A stretch of DNA of 64,000 nt from a virus. Below, piece after piece: positions 21,681-28,783 of this stretch. A model generated the notes under the pieces. The model was not told the origin of the DNA and searched no databases. It was given only the letters and a program-made list of their open reading frames with translations. The DNA lies in IMG/VR virus record IMGVR_UViG_3300009376_001132, positions 50,769 through 114,768 of that record. One strand, written 5' to 3'. Each line of letters begins with the position of its first letter. Position 1 is the stretch's first letter. The translations under genes and the position numbers were made by a program.

Positions 21681-22189
21681 TTTTCATCCCCTTTGAGGTA
21701 AAATTGCTGGCAAACCGTTACGAATTTACCGATTGAGTCCCAAATTTTAATATCTAGGTCATCTAGCTCGTAGTCATGCTCTTCGTCGTCGTAATATTTG
21801 CCGACTTCTTCTGACTCCATCTCAAAAATGGTCTTATTTTGGAGGATTTCGCCGTCCATGACTGCGACGCCAGTCACACAGGTTTCATCCTTCTGGATTG
21901 TTGCCATGGTGATGAGCTTGTTCTCAAAATAATGAATACCGATGCTAGCATTCCTCAGCCACTCGGTAGGCGCAGCCCACTTGGTTTCCAGAGTGAGGTG
22001 CATCGATTCATCGTGAATATTATATTCGTATTCTTCTAATTCTATCCAGCCAATGCCTCCCCAATCATCATTGTTTGGTACAAGCTGCTGGAGAAGATCG
22101 CCTTCCGTTGGTTCGAAGTCGAATTGAAAATCTTCAGCTTCTTCGGGACTGACCTTGTAGATTTTAACAAAGCTTCTCGTAGAGTCCAT
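21677..22189 (-). CDS. Acidic hypothetical protein
   Basis: 170 residues with predicted alternating beta strands in ESMHLTLETKWAAPTEWL and ASIGIHYFENKLITMATIQKDETCVTGVAV, a layout like ferredoxin-like YubB-type proteins on phages and plasmids, then an acidic region (EEHDYELDDLDIKIWDS). The stop overlaps the start of the 109-residue gene, and its start overlaps the SlyD-like gene's stop. Function unknown. Confidence 0.62.
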   Translation of the reverse strand: MDSTRSFVKIYKVSPEEAEDFQFDFEPTEGDLLQQLVPNNDDWGGIGWIELEEYEYNIHDESMHLTLETKWAAPTEWLRNASIGIHYFENKLITMATIQKDETCVTGVAVMDGEILQNKTIFEMESEEVGKYYDDEEHDYELDDLDIKIWDSIGKFVTVCQQFYLKGDEK

Positions 22190-22629
22190 CAGCTTTCTCC
22201 GATCTCTAGTAATTCGATTTTAAAGTTCAGGTCTTTGCCAGCCATCGGGTGATTGAGATCAATTGTGACGTCTGTGTTTCTAACTTCGGTGATGGTGCCA
22301 ATGAAATACGTCCCGTCGGGACCAGACAAGGGAACCTTATCGCCAGTGGTGAACTCAAAATCCTCCGGAAAGGTACTCTTGTCGAGATCGGTGAATGCAT
22401 CCGGATCAGGCTCACCATAGGCTTCACCCGGAGCCAAAGTAATATTTTTAACTTCTCCGACGGTCATTCCAAATACAGCGTCATCAAACCCTTGAATCAT
22501 CTGCCCTCCTCCAACAGTAAATGCGATGGGTTCGCCTCTGTCGTAGGAGCTATCAAACTGTGAGCCGTCGTTGAGGGTTCCCTCGTAGTGAACCTTTACG
22601 GTATCACCCTGTGTTGCTGTGGTGCTCAT
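22189..22629 (-). CDS. FKBP-type peptidyl-prolyl isomerase, SlyD-like
   Basis: 146 residues. The N-terminal FKBP half is clear: VKVHYEGTLNDGSQFDSSYDRGEPIAFTVGGGQMIQGFDDAVFGMTVGEVKNI, followed by an inserted domain (about residues 70-125, DKVPLSGPDG ... TEVRNTDVTIDLNHPMAGKDL) as in SlyD/FkpA-like insert-in-flap isomerases. The His-rich SlyD tail is absent. It catalyses proline cis-trans isomerisation and has chaperone activity. Together with GroEL, GroES and Hsp20 it gives this phage a folding toolkit. Cytoplasmic, as no signal peptide is seen. Confidence 0.9.
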   Translation of the reverse strand: MSTTATQGDTVKVHYEGTLNDGSQFDSSYDRGEPIAFTVGGGQMIQGFDDAVFGMTVGEVKNITLAPGEAYGEPDPDAFTDLDKSTFPEDFEFTTGDKVPLSGPDGTYFIGTITEVRNTDVTIDLNHPMAGKDLNFKIELLEIGES

Positions 22630-22631
22630 TA

Positions 22632-22814
22632 TTATTCCTTTCCGAGCGTGAGACGAACAAGCTCAGAAGCTGTGTTCTTCAAGGATCGAAGTCCTTTGCG
22701 AGCACGAGTGCCGGCAGCTTTGTTGCCAGTGGCGTTCTTTTGAACGTCGTCCTCAATAGTTTCCACGAGCGTTTTAAGCTCAGTCCACTTGTTTAGTACA
22801 TTGCTGTTAGTCAT
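22632..22814 (-). CDS. Hc1-like (histone H1-like) small protein
   Basis: 60 residues from the ATG at 22814. The segment LKTLVETIEDDVQKNATGNKAAGTRARKGLRSLKNTASELVRLTLGKE matches the Hc1-like family pattern around GNKAAGTRARKxL, known in Chlamydia, Bacteroidetes and large viruses, where it binds DNA or RNA. The basic C-terminal repeats of full Hc1 are absent. A role in nucleoid binding is inferred. Confidence 0.65.
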   Translation of the reverse strand: MTNSNVLNKWTELKTLVETIEDDVQKNATGNKAAGTRARKGLRSLKNTASELVRLTLGKE

Positions 22815-23073
22815 TGTTTTCTCCTTCTCTAACAATCAAATCAACATCCGTAGTGTCCGTGTCTAGCTCAATCCAGACCCTCGCCCCGCAACTCAGCGGT
22901 TTGTGTGGACTGTATATCACCTTAGCAAACTCTACACCATTTTTGGTCTTTAGTATAGCCTCGTGGGCATATTTGTTTTCTTTATATGTTTTTACCGTTA
23001 AAACAGGATCATCTGTTCCATGCTTGGTGTTGGCACGGATCTTATGCTGATTAACGTGAATTATCTTTTTCAT
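22807..23073 (-). CDS. Conserved phage hypothetical protein
   Basis: 88 residues beginning MKKIIHVNQHKIRANTKHG and containing VIYSPHKPLSCGARVWIELDTDTTD. The H-V-N-Q-H start and PLSCGARVWIE block recall a small conserved family of marine T4-like phages with no known role. Overlaps both neighbours, so translation is coupled. Confidence 0.72.
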   Translation of the reverse strand: MKKIIHVNQHKIRANTKHGTDDPVLTVKTYKENKYAHEAILKTKNGVEFAKVIYSPHKPLSCGARVWIELDTDTTDVDLIVREGENND

Positions 23074-23224
23074 CTAACTTTTTTTCTAAAATAGTTATTC
23101 TTTTTTGCAGGTCTTTGATAGCTTGATTGTGTGCCATGGTTAACCTATACATCTCTTCGCAGCCCTCATTAAGCGCCTCAAACGCACTAAACAACTGCTT
23201 TATAAGTTGAGGGTCGTAACTCAT
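23051..23224 (-). CDS. Small coiled-coil protein
   Basis: 57 residues from ATG at 23224: MSYDPQLIKQLFSAFEALNE, then HNQAIKDLQKRITILEKKLDEKD, a good heptad coiled coil. It overlaps the start of the 23073 gene by 23 nt. Function unknown. Confidence 0.58.
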   Translation of the reverse strand: MSYDPQLIKQLFSAFEALNEGCEEMYRLTMAHNQAIKDLQKRITILEKKLDEKDNSR

Positions 23225-23233
23225 TTCTTTTCC

Positions 23234-23548
23234 TTACTCATAGTTTACATCACGAGGGTCTATTTCGTCAAGGTTTTTTTCATCTAATTCGCTATTATTT
23301 ATCAAATCGTAGATAGAGAGTTGTTTTTCCTTGGGTTTGTGATACTTCTCGGTTAAAATATAGTGAACCATCGTCGGAGAGCATTTATAAATGTAGTGAG
23401 TCTGGCGAGCAAACCATTTGGATATCTCACGCACAGACATCTTTCCCCTCTGAGAGCGGATCATTTGGATATGCCGTTTGGTCAACTTGTGGTTTTTCTT
23501 CTTGGCTCTCGCTCTATCTTTGCGAGGCTTCTTCTTTTGTTCGCTCAA
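23234..23548 (-). CDS. Basic helix-turn-helix-like protein, probable TTG start
   Basis: About 104 residues. No ATG is available near the start: a GTG at 23575 lies inside the preceding terminator hairpin, whereas TTG at 23548 has GGAG five bases upstream and is preferred. The N-terminus is very basic (EQKKKPRKDRARAKKKNHK), then KMSVREISKWFARQTHYIYKCSPTMVHYILTEKY resembles an HTH of the resolvase or invertase C-terminal kind. DNA binding is inferred. Confidence 0.6.
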   Translation of the reverse strand: MSEQKKKPRKDRARAKKKNHKLTKRHIQMIRSQRGKMSVREISKWFARQTHYIYKCSPTMVHYILTEKYHKPKEKQLSIYDLINNSELDEKNLDEIDPRDVNYE

Positions 23549-23558
23549 GTCTGCTCCA

Positions 23559-23589
23559 TAAAATACAAAAGGCACCCTTGCGGATGCCT
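23559..23589 (-). terminator. Rho-independent terminator after the 23615 structural-like gene
   Basis: Minus strand AGGCA/TGCCT stem (23570-23589, extended by partial pairs) followed by TTTTGTATTTT. It ends the 24103-23615 transcript, though the next gene's upstream region overlaps it. Confidence 0.6.
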
Positions 23590-23614
23590 AGTGTAACACA
23601 TGTCGTGAAAGACT

Positions 23615-24103
23615 TTAAGCCAATCTATAGCATGTATACGCCGAGGCAGATGTTATTCTAATTCTAAACATCCCACTACCAGAGCCACGAATACCAGCAA
23701 CTAGCTGGCTATCCACAACCATAAGTCCAACGGCAGTTCCGCCAGTACCCATTACCACGGTGATCTTTTCATCTACCGTCGAAGTAGCCTCATTGACAAT
23801 TGTAAAATCAAGGCAATCGCCAACTACATAGCCTGGAAGACCAGCCACCAGCAACGCTGCTGTCGGCAGTGTCCAGTTGGCATTTCCTTCTGGGTCATCA
23901 GCCAAAATGCCCGTCTTTAACTGGGTGATGGTGATTGTCTGGTTGCTAGTTCCTGGCTCTGCGTGAGCCTGGGTAGCCACCATCAAGCTTGGTGCGCCGG
24001 ATGCTGCATTACCTGAACGAAGCCTTACTGGACTTTCGACATCAAGACCAGACCCCGTTGATTGTTCCAGACCTCTAGTGTCTGTAATTTTTACCTTTGG
24101 CAT
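23615..24103 (-). CDS. Probable virion surface or decoration protein
   Basis: 162 residues, polar, Gly/Ala/Thr-rich and free of long helices. The block TITITQLKTGILADDPEGNANWTLPTAALLVAGL and the ending GMFRIRITSASAYTCYRLA resemble a beta-rich protein family common in marine tailed phages and thought to be virion-associated. It is a single-gene unit with its own terminator, as expected for a strongly expressed late gene. Decoration role is inferred. Confidence 0.65.
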   Translation of the reverse strand: MPKVKITDTRGLEQSTGSGLDVESPVRLRSGNAASGAPSLMVATQAHAEPGTSNQTITITQLKTGILADDPEGNANWTLPTAALLVAGLPGYVVGDCLDFTIVNEATSTVDEKITVVMGTGGTAVGLMVVDSQLVAGIRGSGSGMFRIRITSASAYTCYRLA

Positions 24104-24219
24104 AATTATTTCCTCCTATGCTCCACATGCCGATCCCTCCCTGGTGGTGTCAGGTATATACCCGAGGGTCGCCTAACATTAAATAGGCTGCCGAAATACC
24201 AATCTTATTAATACTTTGC

Positions 24220-24528
24220 CTAATTTCTAGTTATTTTTTTTAGGTATTTGTCTGCTAAAATAGCTTTACAGGAATATATTCCCTCGGGGAACTCAATTTC
24301 GTAGATCAGTGGTTGTCCAAGTTTGTTGTTGACAACCTTCCTTATTAGTCCGATTTTTTTGTGGAAACACTTATAAACTAATCGATTCCATTCATCTTTG
24401 ACGTCACCAAAAGACAAGCACTCTTCGAGCGTGTGCCCTTCCGCAGTGGTCCTATTACAAAGCGTCCATGGGCGTGTACCCTGCTGTTGTTGGACCTCCA
24501 CTAAATCGCCGGCTTCAAATAGACTCAT
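24220..24528 (-). CDS. GDLV-type SH3-like protein
   Basis: 102 residues from ATG at 24528, which overlaps the upstream stop by 14 nt. MSLFEAGDLVEVQQQQG, then HKKIGLIRKVVNNKLGQPLIYEIEFPEG fits the family with an enlarged first loop of about 35 residues. Function unknown. Confidence 0.7.
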   Translation of the reverse strand: MSLFEAGDLVEVQQQQGTRPWTLCNRTTAEGHTLEECLSFGDVKDEWNRLVYKCFHKKIGLIRKVVNNKLGQPLIYEIEFPEGIYSCKAILADKYLKKITRN

Positions 24529-24832
24529 CCGTTGGGTCCGAAGAAGCCTCAAAGTGGTCGAAAGGTGCCACGTCGTGAACATGTTCGCTCACCATGTTTG
24601 CGAACTGGTACAGTTGAGCACCCATCTCCGCCGCTAGGGCAGCCGTGTCTTGGAGAACTTCCGGATTGAGCACGGCATCGGTTGCCTGCCTCGCTCCGAA
24701 ATCCACAAGCTCTTCGACCATCATCCGTTGTTGGTGTGATAGCTCATAAAATCCACGGGGTAGTTCCAAAGAAGTTTTGATACTTTCACTCAGTTCTTCC
24801 TCGTAGATTTGTTGATAATTGTAATTTGCCAT
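24515..24832 (-). CDS. Hypothetical helical protein
   Basis: 105 residues, MANYNYQQIYEEELSESIKTSL then mostly helix (LSHQQRMMVEELVDFGARQATDAVL, LAAEMGAQLYQFANMVSEHV) and an acidic end. It begins after a possible promoter (TAATAT near 24850) and GGAG ribosome site. No family recognised. Confidence 0.65.
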   Translation of the reverse strand: MANYNYQQIYEEELSESIKTSLELPRGFYELSHQQRMMVEELVDFGARQATDAVLNPEVLQDTAALAAEMGAQLYQFANMVSEHVHDVAPFDHFEASSDPTDESI

Positions 24833-24862
24833 TGTTGGCTCCTTTCGTGGATTAATATTACA

Positions 24863-25114
24863 CTATTTTTTTGTTTCGTTTAAGTTGTAAGGTATAAATT
24901 CTGCTGCGCTGCACCACCACGAATCGTGTCTGCCTAAAAAGTTGACATTCCAATGGTACCCGTCTTCATGGCGTTGGACTAAAACGCCAACAGTGCCTTC
25001 TTTTATAATCTCTGCTTCAAACATTGGATCGGTCGAAGACGAATATATGTTTTTGGCTGCTTGGATAAGCGCACCCGGATAATAACAGGCTGCTTCTTTC
25101 GTTTTAGTCGGCAC
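24863..25114 (-). CDS. GDLV-related SH3-like protein, GTG start
   Basis: 83 residues from GTG at 25114, overlapping the upstream stop by 11 nt; the longer reading to 25195 is a shadow of the upstream gene. YYPGALIQAAKNIYSS replaces the K-x-G-D-L-V turn, followed by IKEGTVGVLVQRHEDGYHWNVNFLGRHDSWWCSAAEFIP, a typical family barrel end. Confidence 0.62.
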   Translation of the reverse strand: MPTKTKEAACYYPGALIQAAKNIYSSSTDPMFEAEIIKEGTVGVLVQRHEDGYHWNVNFLGRHDSWWCSAAEFIPYNLNETKK

Positions 25115-25571
25115 TTGAGTCACTCGGTTTTTGCAGCAGTTCGTATAACCTTTGCGGAGACAGATCTGCGTATGCGTACACATCGTCAACCACACATATA
25201 ATTCTCAGGGCGTATGCAATCCACTCGGAGCAATACCAGCGCCCGATGCGTTTGACGTGAAACGGAGTGAACTGTGATAGTAGCATTCCGATCCAGTCAT
25301 ATCCATCGCCCTTGGTTTTGTTGTAAAAGTTAAGCAGCCTTTTGTATTGGTTCTCATCGACGTCGATCTCTACAGTGTCCCACAACTCTTTGTCGCTAAA
25401 GTCTATTTCTGTCTGCTGTCTCACGCCCTTTAGTTCTACGGGTGAAATGCTTAGGGAACGGTTGTCGGGTAATACTAGCTCTGCGTGCGAATAGTTGCTC
25501 TTTGTCCACCATTTCACCATTTTGAGGTGCCATGTAGTTTCCTCTTTACAAAATGCAACTCGTATTTTCAC
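25104..25571 (-). CDS. Permuted NlpC/P60-like (YiiX/YebB type) hydrolase-like protein
   Basis: 155 residues. SNYSHAELVL near residue 26 supplies a His in a strand and GRWYCSEWIAYAL near residue 110 supplies the Cys, the order His then Cys being the circularly permuted papain-like layout. Such proteins act on amide or ester bonds in wall peptides or lipids. No signal peptide is seen. Substrate unknown. Confidence 0.68.
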   Translation of the reverse strand: MKIRVAFCKEETTWHLKMVKWWTKSNYSHAELVLPDNRSLSISPVELKGVRQQTEIDFSDKELWDTVEIDVDENQYKRLLNFYNKTKGDGYDWIGMLLSQFTPFHVKRIGRWYCSEWIAYALRIICVVDDVYAYADLSPQRLYELLQKPSDSSAD

Positions 25572-25637
25572 TTTCCTGCCTGCTTGTTAAAGGGTCTAAT
25601 TTTAACTATGTTGTGAAAAAAAATTTGGCGAGCTTCG

Positions 25638-25850
25638 CTACTCTTTTGCTGAAATATTATTCGTTTCCCCCGAAAAAGTCTCCACTTTCCTCAAGGCGTT
25701 GCAATGAATCATTTCGGGCTTGTCAAATAAAACTTTATACCATTTGAGGGCAGACGAGTGTGGCTCCTCTAGGATAACACCAAGCCGCTCGGGAACATCG
25801 CCCGCCATTAGCGGAACACACTCTTTAACGAGATCTCCAACTTTTAACAT
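25638..25850 (-). CDS. GDLV-type SH3-like protein
   Basis: 70 residues: MLKVGDLVKECVPLMAGDVPERLGVILEEPHSSALKWYKVLFDKPEMIHCNALRKVE plus a polar tail. A textbook family member, standing alone rather than in the tandem array. Confidence 0.78.
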   Translation of the reverse strand: MLKVGDLVKECVPLMAGDVPERLGVILEEPHSSALKWYKVLFDKPEMIHCNALRKVETFSGETNNISAKE

Positions 25851-25851
25851 G

Positions 25852-26070
25852 TTAATTTTGACCCATCACAAGATAACAGGCCACAAAACCGAACAAGAAA
25901 TATAAAGGTTGCATCATCAAGTAAAGATTGGCCCTCTTGTGCCAGTATCCCGCAGCAATCAGAACATTGGAAACAAACTTCATCAACGCAGGGTCTTCGC
26001 CGCATCTTCTCAACATCACTCGAATATCATCAAGTTCATACTCTTTAGGAATTGGGGACTTATCGAACAT
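25852..26070 (-). CDS. Small protein with C-terminal membrane helix
   Basis: 72 residues from the ATG at 26070. A charged N-terminal half (KEYELDDIRVMLRRCGEDPALMKFVSNVL) is followed by YLMMQPLYFLFGFVACYLVMG, a tail anchor. The longer upstream reading lies within the preceding gene. Function unknown. Confidence 0.6.
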   Translation of the reverse strand: MFDKSPIPKEYELDDIRVMLRRCGEDPALMKFVSNVLIAAGYWHKRANLYLMMQPLYFLFGFVACYLVMGQN

Positions 26071-26461
26071 CAAACTCTTTCCTTGTCTTTTTCTTTTTGA
26101 GCCAGGTGGGATTCCTAACCTTGGCTTTGCCTTTGACGATCTTGAGATGCTTGGCAACAGCAGGAACGTCAAAGTGACCGACCCTAAAAACTCCCTCATC
26201 ATCGCCGATGGCATGTTCTTCACACCCCATGCTTATCAACCTCTTCTTGAGGAAGGTGAATTGATTCTTGGTGTCTCGGCGGACGTATAACAACATCATG
26301 TCTTTTTCGAAGAAGCAAGACAGTTGATCGTCTTTAAACTTTCCTATCGCCGTAGCAATAGGTAGCCCATCAGCCGACTCTTTTAATCTAAGTCTGTTCT
26401 TACGGCAAAACCTCTTAAACTCTTTAATTCTTCTTAGTTGTTCTTCTTCAGAGATAATCAA
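26060..26461 (-). CDS. Hypothetical basic protein
   Basis: 133 residues. EFKRFCRKNRLRLKESADGLPIATAIGKFKDDQLSCFF then LLYVRRDTKNQFTFLKKRLISMGCEE: alternating basic helices and strands, with a Lys-rich end (KKKKTRKEF). A TATAAT promoter lies upstream. Nucleic-acid binding is possible. No family recognised. Confidence 0.62.
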   Translation of the reverse strand: MIISEEEQLRRIKEFKRFCRKNRLRLKESADGLPIATAIGKFKDDQLSCFFEKDMMLLYVRRDTKNQFTFLKKRLISMGCEEHAIGDDEGVFRVGHFDVPAVAKHLKIVKGKAKVRNPTWLKKKKTRKEFDVR

Positions 26462-26494
26462 GGTTTCTCCTTTCCTTGTTTTTGTTGCTATTCA

Positions 26495-26522
26495 TTATAC
26501 CACACGAGAGTTACCTCGTAAA
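26495..26522 (-). promoter_or_regulatory. Promoter candidate, 16-bp spacer
   Basis: Minus strand TTACGA, 16 bases, TATAAT with TG one base upstream. It lies over the end of the 26511 gene and 34 nt before the ATG at 26461. The -35 is weaker than in the main promoter class. Confidence 0.5.
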
Positions 26523-26978
26523 CATGTCTGCTATGTCAGCCGCCCAGGCATCAGGCTTTACTCTCACCGGAAAGCCCATCCCTGTGACCATTCCCACTAT
26601 GACGTTAAGCATTCTATAACTCAAGGCTGATTCCTTGGTGTTTACGTCTGCATGAACCGTGGGCAATTCGCCAGTAACACTTTGAACCAGGCGGGCGGCC
26701 TCCAACGAAACAAGGGTTTCGTGTAAAAGTCTTTCGGTAATATTATTAAAGTTATCTATTTTATTTCGCTGGTATGCTACCAAAGCGCCGTGTCCACTCT
26801 CTCGGAAACAAATCGTTGTAGTAATAATCGTATGGTCAAGGTAGGACTTGCTATCCGTTCCAACGTGAAATGTAAATCGCTCGGCATCAAATCGCCTCTT
26901 AATCCGAATGCGAATATCGGCGATAGCTTCGCCGCCTAACGAAACCCAACCATCATCAGTTAAATGGACCAATATCAA
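26511..26978 (-). CDS. RNase H-like fold protein, YkuK/DUF458-type
   Basis: 155 residues. FTFHVGTDSKSYLDHTIITTTICFRESGHGALVAYQR near residue 36 and TVHADVNTKESALSYRMLNVIVGMVTGMGFPVRVKPDAWAADIADMFTR at the end match the YkuK family, an RNase H-like fold with conserved acidic residues (GTDSK, HADVN, PDAWAAD). Nuclease activity has not been established for this family. It is the terminal gene of a set that includes two tiny membrane proteins. Confidence 0.75.
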   Translation of the reverse strand: MILVHLTDDGWVSLGGEAIADIRIRIKRRFDAERFTFHVGTDSKSYLDHTIITTTICFRESGHGALVAYQRNKIDNFNNITERLLHETLVSLEAARLVQSVTGELPTVHADVNTKESALSYRMLNVIVGMVTGMGFPVRVKPDAWAADIADMFTR

Positions 26979-27078
26979 TTTCCTTCAGAGTGTCCCGTAT
27001 CATAATAGCAGCAATAACGCCAAGGAAAGCAAAACCGGCAGCAGCGGCTATAGTGCATGAAGCAAAGTCTCTAACCAT
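26956..27078 (-). CDS. Very small membrane protein
   Basis: 40 residues, MVRDFASCTIAAAAGFAFLGVIAAIMIRDTLKEIDIGPFN, one transmembrane helix. It overlaps the YkuK-like gene by 23 nt. Confidence 0.5.
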   Translation of the reverse strand: MVRDFASCTIAAAAGFAFLGVIAAIMIRDTLKEIDIGPFN

Positions 27079-27080
27079 TT

Positions 27081-27182
27081 TTAGACTCCTAGTTTTTGTT
27101 TGATCTTATCCGTTGCCAAAATGGTCAAATAGATCGGATAATAAGCAGCAACCACTACTCCCGTATAGAACCTAAACCACAT
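27081..27182 (-). CDS. Very small membrane-associated protein
   Basis: 33 residues, MWFRFYTGVVVAAYYPIYLTILATDKIKQKLGV. Hydrophobic and aromatic, one probable membrane helix. The ATG overlaps the stop of the upstream gene. Too short to be certain. Confidence 0.45.
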   Translation of the reverse strand: MWFRFYTGVVVAAYYPIYLTILATDKIKQKLGV

Positions 27183-27421
27183 TAACTGTATTTTATCCGT
27201 AGTCCACCACGGTGATAGTTCGTAAATATGCCAGTCTCAAGAACCTTTCTAAGCTCCTCTGCTGTTTCTTCAGCCGTCATGTCGTTTCGTCCGGCAAAAT
27301 CTTCTACCATTCGAATCGCTTCTGGGCTACATGCTACCGTAAAACTCAGGGTGTGAGTCAGCCTTGAGTGGCGAATATCCCCAATATCAACTATGTTCTT
27401 ATTTTTTGTCGTTTTTTTCAC
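27182..27421 (-). CDS. Hypothetical protein, GTG start
   Basis: 79 residues from GTG at 27421 with AGGAG ten bases upstream, overlapping the upstream membrane gene by 23 nt. HTLSFTVACSPEAIRMVEDFAGRNDMTAEETAEELRKVLETGI is a strand plus helices, similar in layout to ribbon-helix-helix regulators. That resemblance is weak and function is unknown. Confidence 0.55.
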   Translation of the reverse strand: MKKTTKNKNIVDIGDIRHSRLTHTLSFTVACSPEAIRMVEDFAGRNDMTAEETAEELRKVLETGIFTNYHRGGLRIKYS

Positions 27422-27587
27422 CTTGGTTGTTCTCCTTGTAAAAGTGCATAAGCTCGCTATATCGCATAACGTAATAAAAAAGCGCAGCGACGTACCCAAA
27501 GGTAAATCCGGTCACTACTTCATAATATACGTCGTGAAAAATACACGCAACTAGAAAAAATATAGCAAACCTATAACCATGCAGCAT
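27399..27587 (-). CDS. Small membrane protein, two helices
   Basis: 62 residues. GYRFAIFFLVACIFHDVYYEVVTGFTFGYVAALFYYVM contains two hydrophobic segments, then a charged tail ENNQGEKNDKK. Function unknown. Confidence 0.62.
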   Translation of the reverse strand: MLHGYRFAIFFLVACIFHDVYYEVVTGFTFGYVAALFYYVMRYSELMHFYKENNQGEKNDKK

Positions 27588-27901
27588 TAATTAATCTCCA
27601 AATCAATACCACATGATGTTCTTATTTTCTCAACAGATGAAGTAGCTAAATCTGAATAAAAGCCAAGCGAAGTTAACTGCTCTTCCGACAGGTATAATAA
27701 CTTGCCGTCATCTGAAACCTGATTTTTAGCTAGGCTCTTGGTCATATAATCCAATTGTGTCGAAAGGGCTGTGACAGCAAGGCAAAAATCTCCGATATTT
27801 CGAATAACAAACTGATCATAAGGGTTCTTTAGAAAGTCTTCTAAGTAATCTAAATCTCTCTGGGCGGCTTCGATGCCCGCAAAAAAGGTTTTAAACTTCA
27901 T
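27587..27901 (-). CDS. Hypothetical helical protein
   Basis: 104 residues from the ATG at 27901. All-helical composition, FAGIEAAQRDLDYLEDFLKNPYDQFVIRNIGDFCLAVTALSTQLDYMTKSLA. An upstream reading to 28063 overlaps the ClpP-like gene and is rejected. No family recognised. Confidence 0.65.
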   Translation of the reverse strand: MKFKTFFAGIEAAQRDLDYLEDFLKNPYDQFVIRNIGDFCLAVTALSTQLDYMTKSLAKNQVSDDGKLLYLSEEQLTSLGFYSDLATSSVEKIRTSCGIDLEIN

Positions 27902-27917
27902 TGCATAGACTGATCGG

Positions 27918-28520
27918 TCACTCAAAATCAATTTCAACCCCAATCTTGAGAGACAATTTAGGTAAGCGCAAATGGTTAACGAGCCCGTGTTTCTTGGCTT
28001 CGGCGGCATCCATGAACCAATCAGCGTGTTTCTTGTTGAAAACTTTTTTCTTAAAGTAATCATCTTTCTTACCGCAGTTACGAGCCATCATAGTGAAAAT
28101 CTTTTCGTCGAGGCGCTCGGCTTCTGCCACGTCTGCTTTAAGTTCTTCGATCTTTCCCCAGCCTCCGCTGCTCACATCGTGAATCATAACAGTGGCGTTA
28201 GGGTCGGCGAATCTCATTCCCTGCTCTCCAAAGGTCAGAAGTACCGCACCGCAGGACATTGCCTTACCCTCAACAATGGTAGCAACCGGAAGTTCGGCAG
28301 ATTCAATAGCTGCAATCATAGACATAAGAGCGTAAACCTGCCCCCCATACGAATCAATGACTATCGGAATTACCTTTTGCCCTGTGTTGTGAGCCTGCGC
28401 CATCTCGTGGTGAAACTTTTTTGCAGAATCTTCTGTAAACTTGTTGACCCTCACAATGATTGGGGGCTTCCTTAGCTCTACATCTTTCACCAGTGGCGAA
28501 ATAGTCGAAGTCCATATCAT
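27918..28520 (-). CDS. ClpP-like (S14) serine protease
   Basis: 200 residues. The ClpP fold blocks are clear: IPIVIDSYGGQVYALMSMIAAIESAELPVATIVEGKAMSCGAVLL with Ser at the usual nucleophile place, ATVMIHDVSSGGWGK with His, and DAAEAKKHGLVNHL with Asp. Helix A and handle (EAERLDEKIFTMMARNCGKK) are present. ClpP-type peptidases serve as prohead proteases in several phages and as general proteases in cells. Because L/I-x-E sites occur on many proteins here, it is one candidate for the processing enzyme, though T4 uses a different fold. It ends 17 nt before the 27901 gene. Confidence 0.85.
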   Translation of the reverse strand: MIWTSTISPLVKDVELRKPPIIVRVNKFTEDSAKKFHHEMAQAHNTGQKVIPIVIDSYGGQVYALMSMIAAIESAELPVATIVEGKAMSCGAVLLTFGEQGMRFADPNATVMIHDVSSGGWGKIEELKADVAEAERLDEKIFTMMARNCGKKDDYFKKKVFNKKHADWFMDAAEAKKHGLVNHLRLPKLSLKIGVEIDFE

Positions 28521-28525
28521 ATGCT

Positions 28526-28783
28526 TTACCCCTTCAGCAGTTGCTTTCCAGTATCTAGGTACTCTTTTAAATCGGTATAGCCGCCGATAAACTTTTCTTG
28601 ACCTTCGGTGATTTCTACAACTACTGGTACGGTATTCCAGTTGTATGTGTTCTGTATCTCATTCAATAGATCAGGCTGCTGATCCAAAGCATAGCACTCG
28701 AATTCTTTTTGATGATCTGCCAATAACCTTACCGCCATATGACAATAAGGACAGCTAGTCTTTGTGTATAATCTAAACTTCAT
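28526..28783 (-). CDS. Glutaredoxin
   Basis: 85 residues with the redox site TSCPYCHMA (CPYC, residues 11-14), the cis-Pro region WNTVPVVVEI and the GGYTDLKEYL glutathione-binding helix. It can supply electrons through disulfide exchange and may reduce the class II ribonucleotide reductase of this phage, which has a C-terminal CAGGAC motif. It overlaps the upstream gene by 11 nt. Confidence 0.92.
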   Translation of the reverse strand: MKFRLYTKTSCPYCHMAVRLLADHQKEFECYALDQQPDLLNEIQNTYNWNTVPVVVEITEGQEKFIGGYTDLKEYLDTGKQLLKG

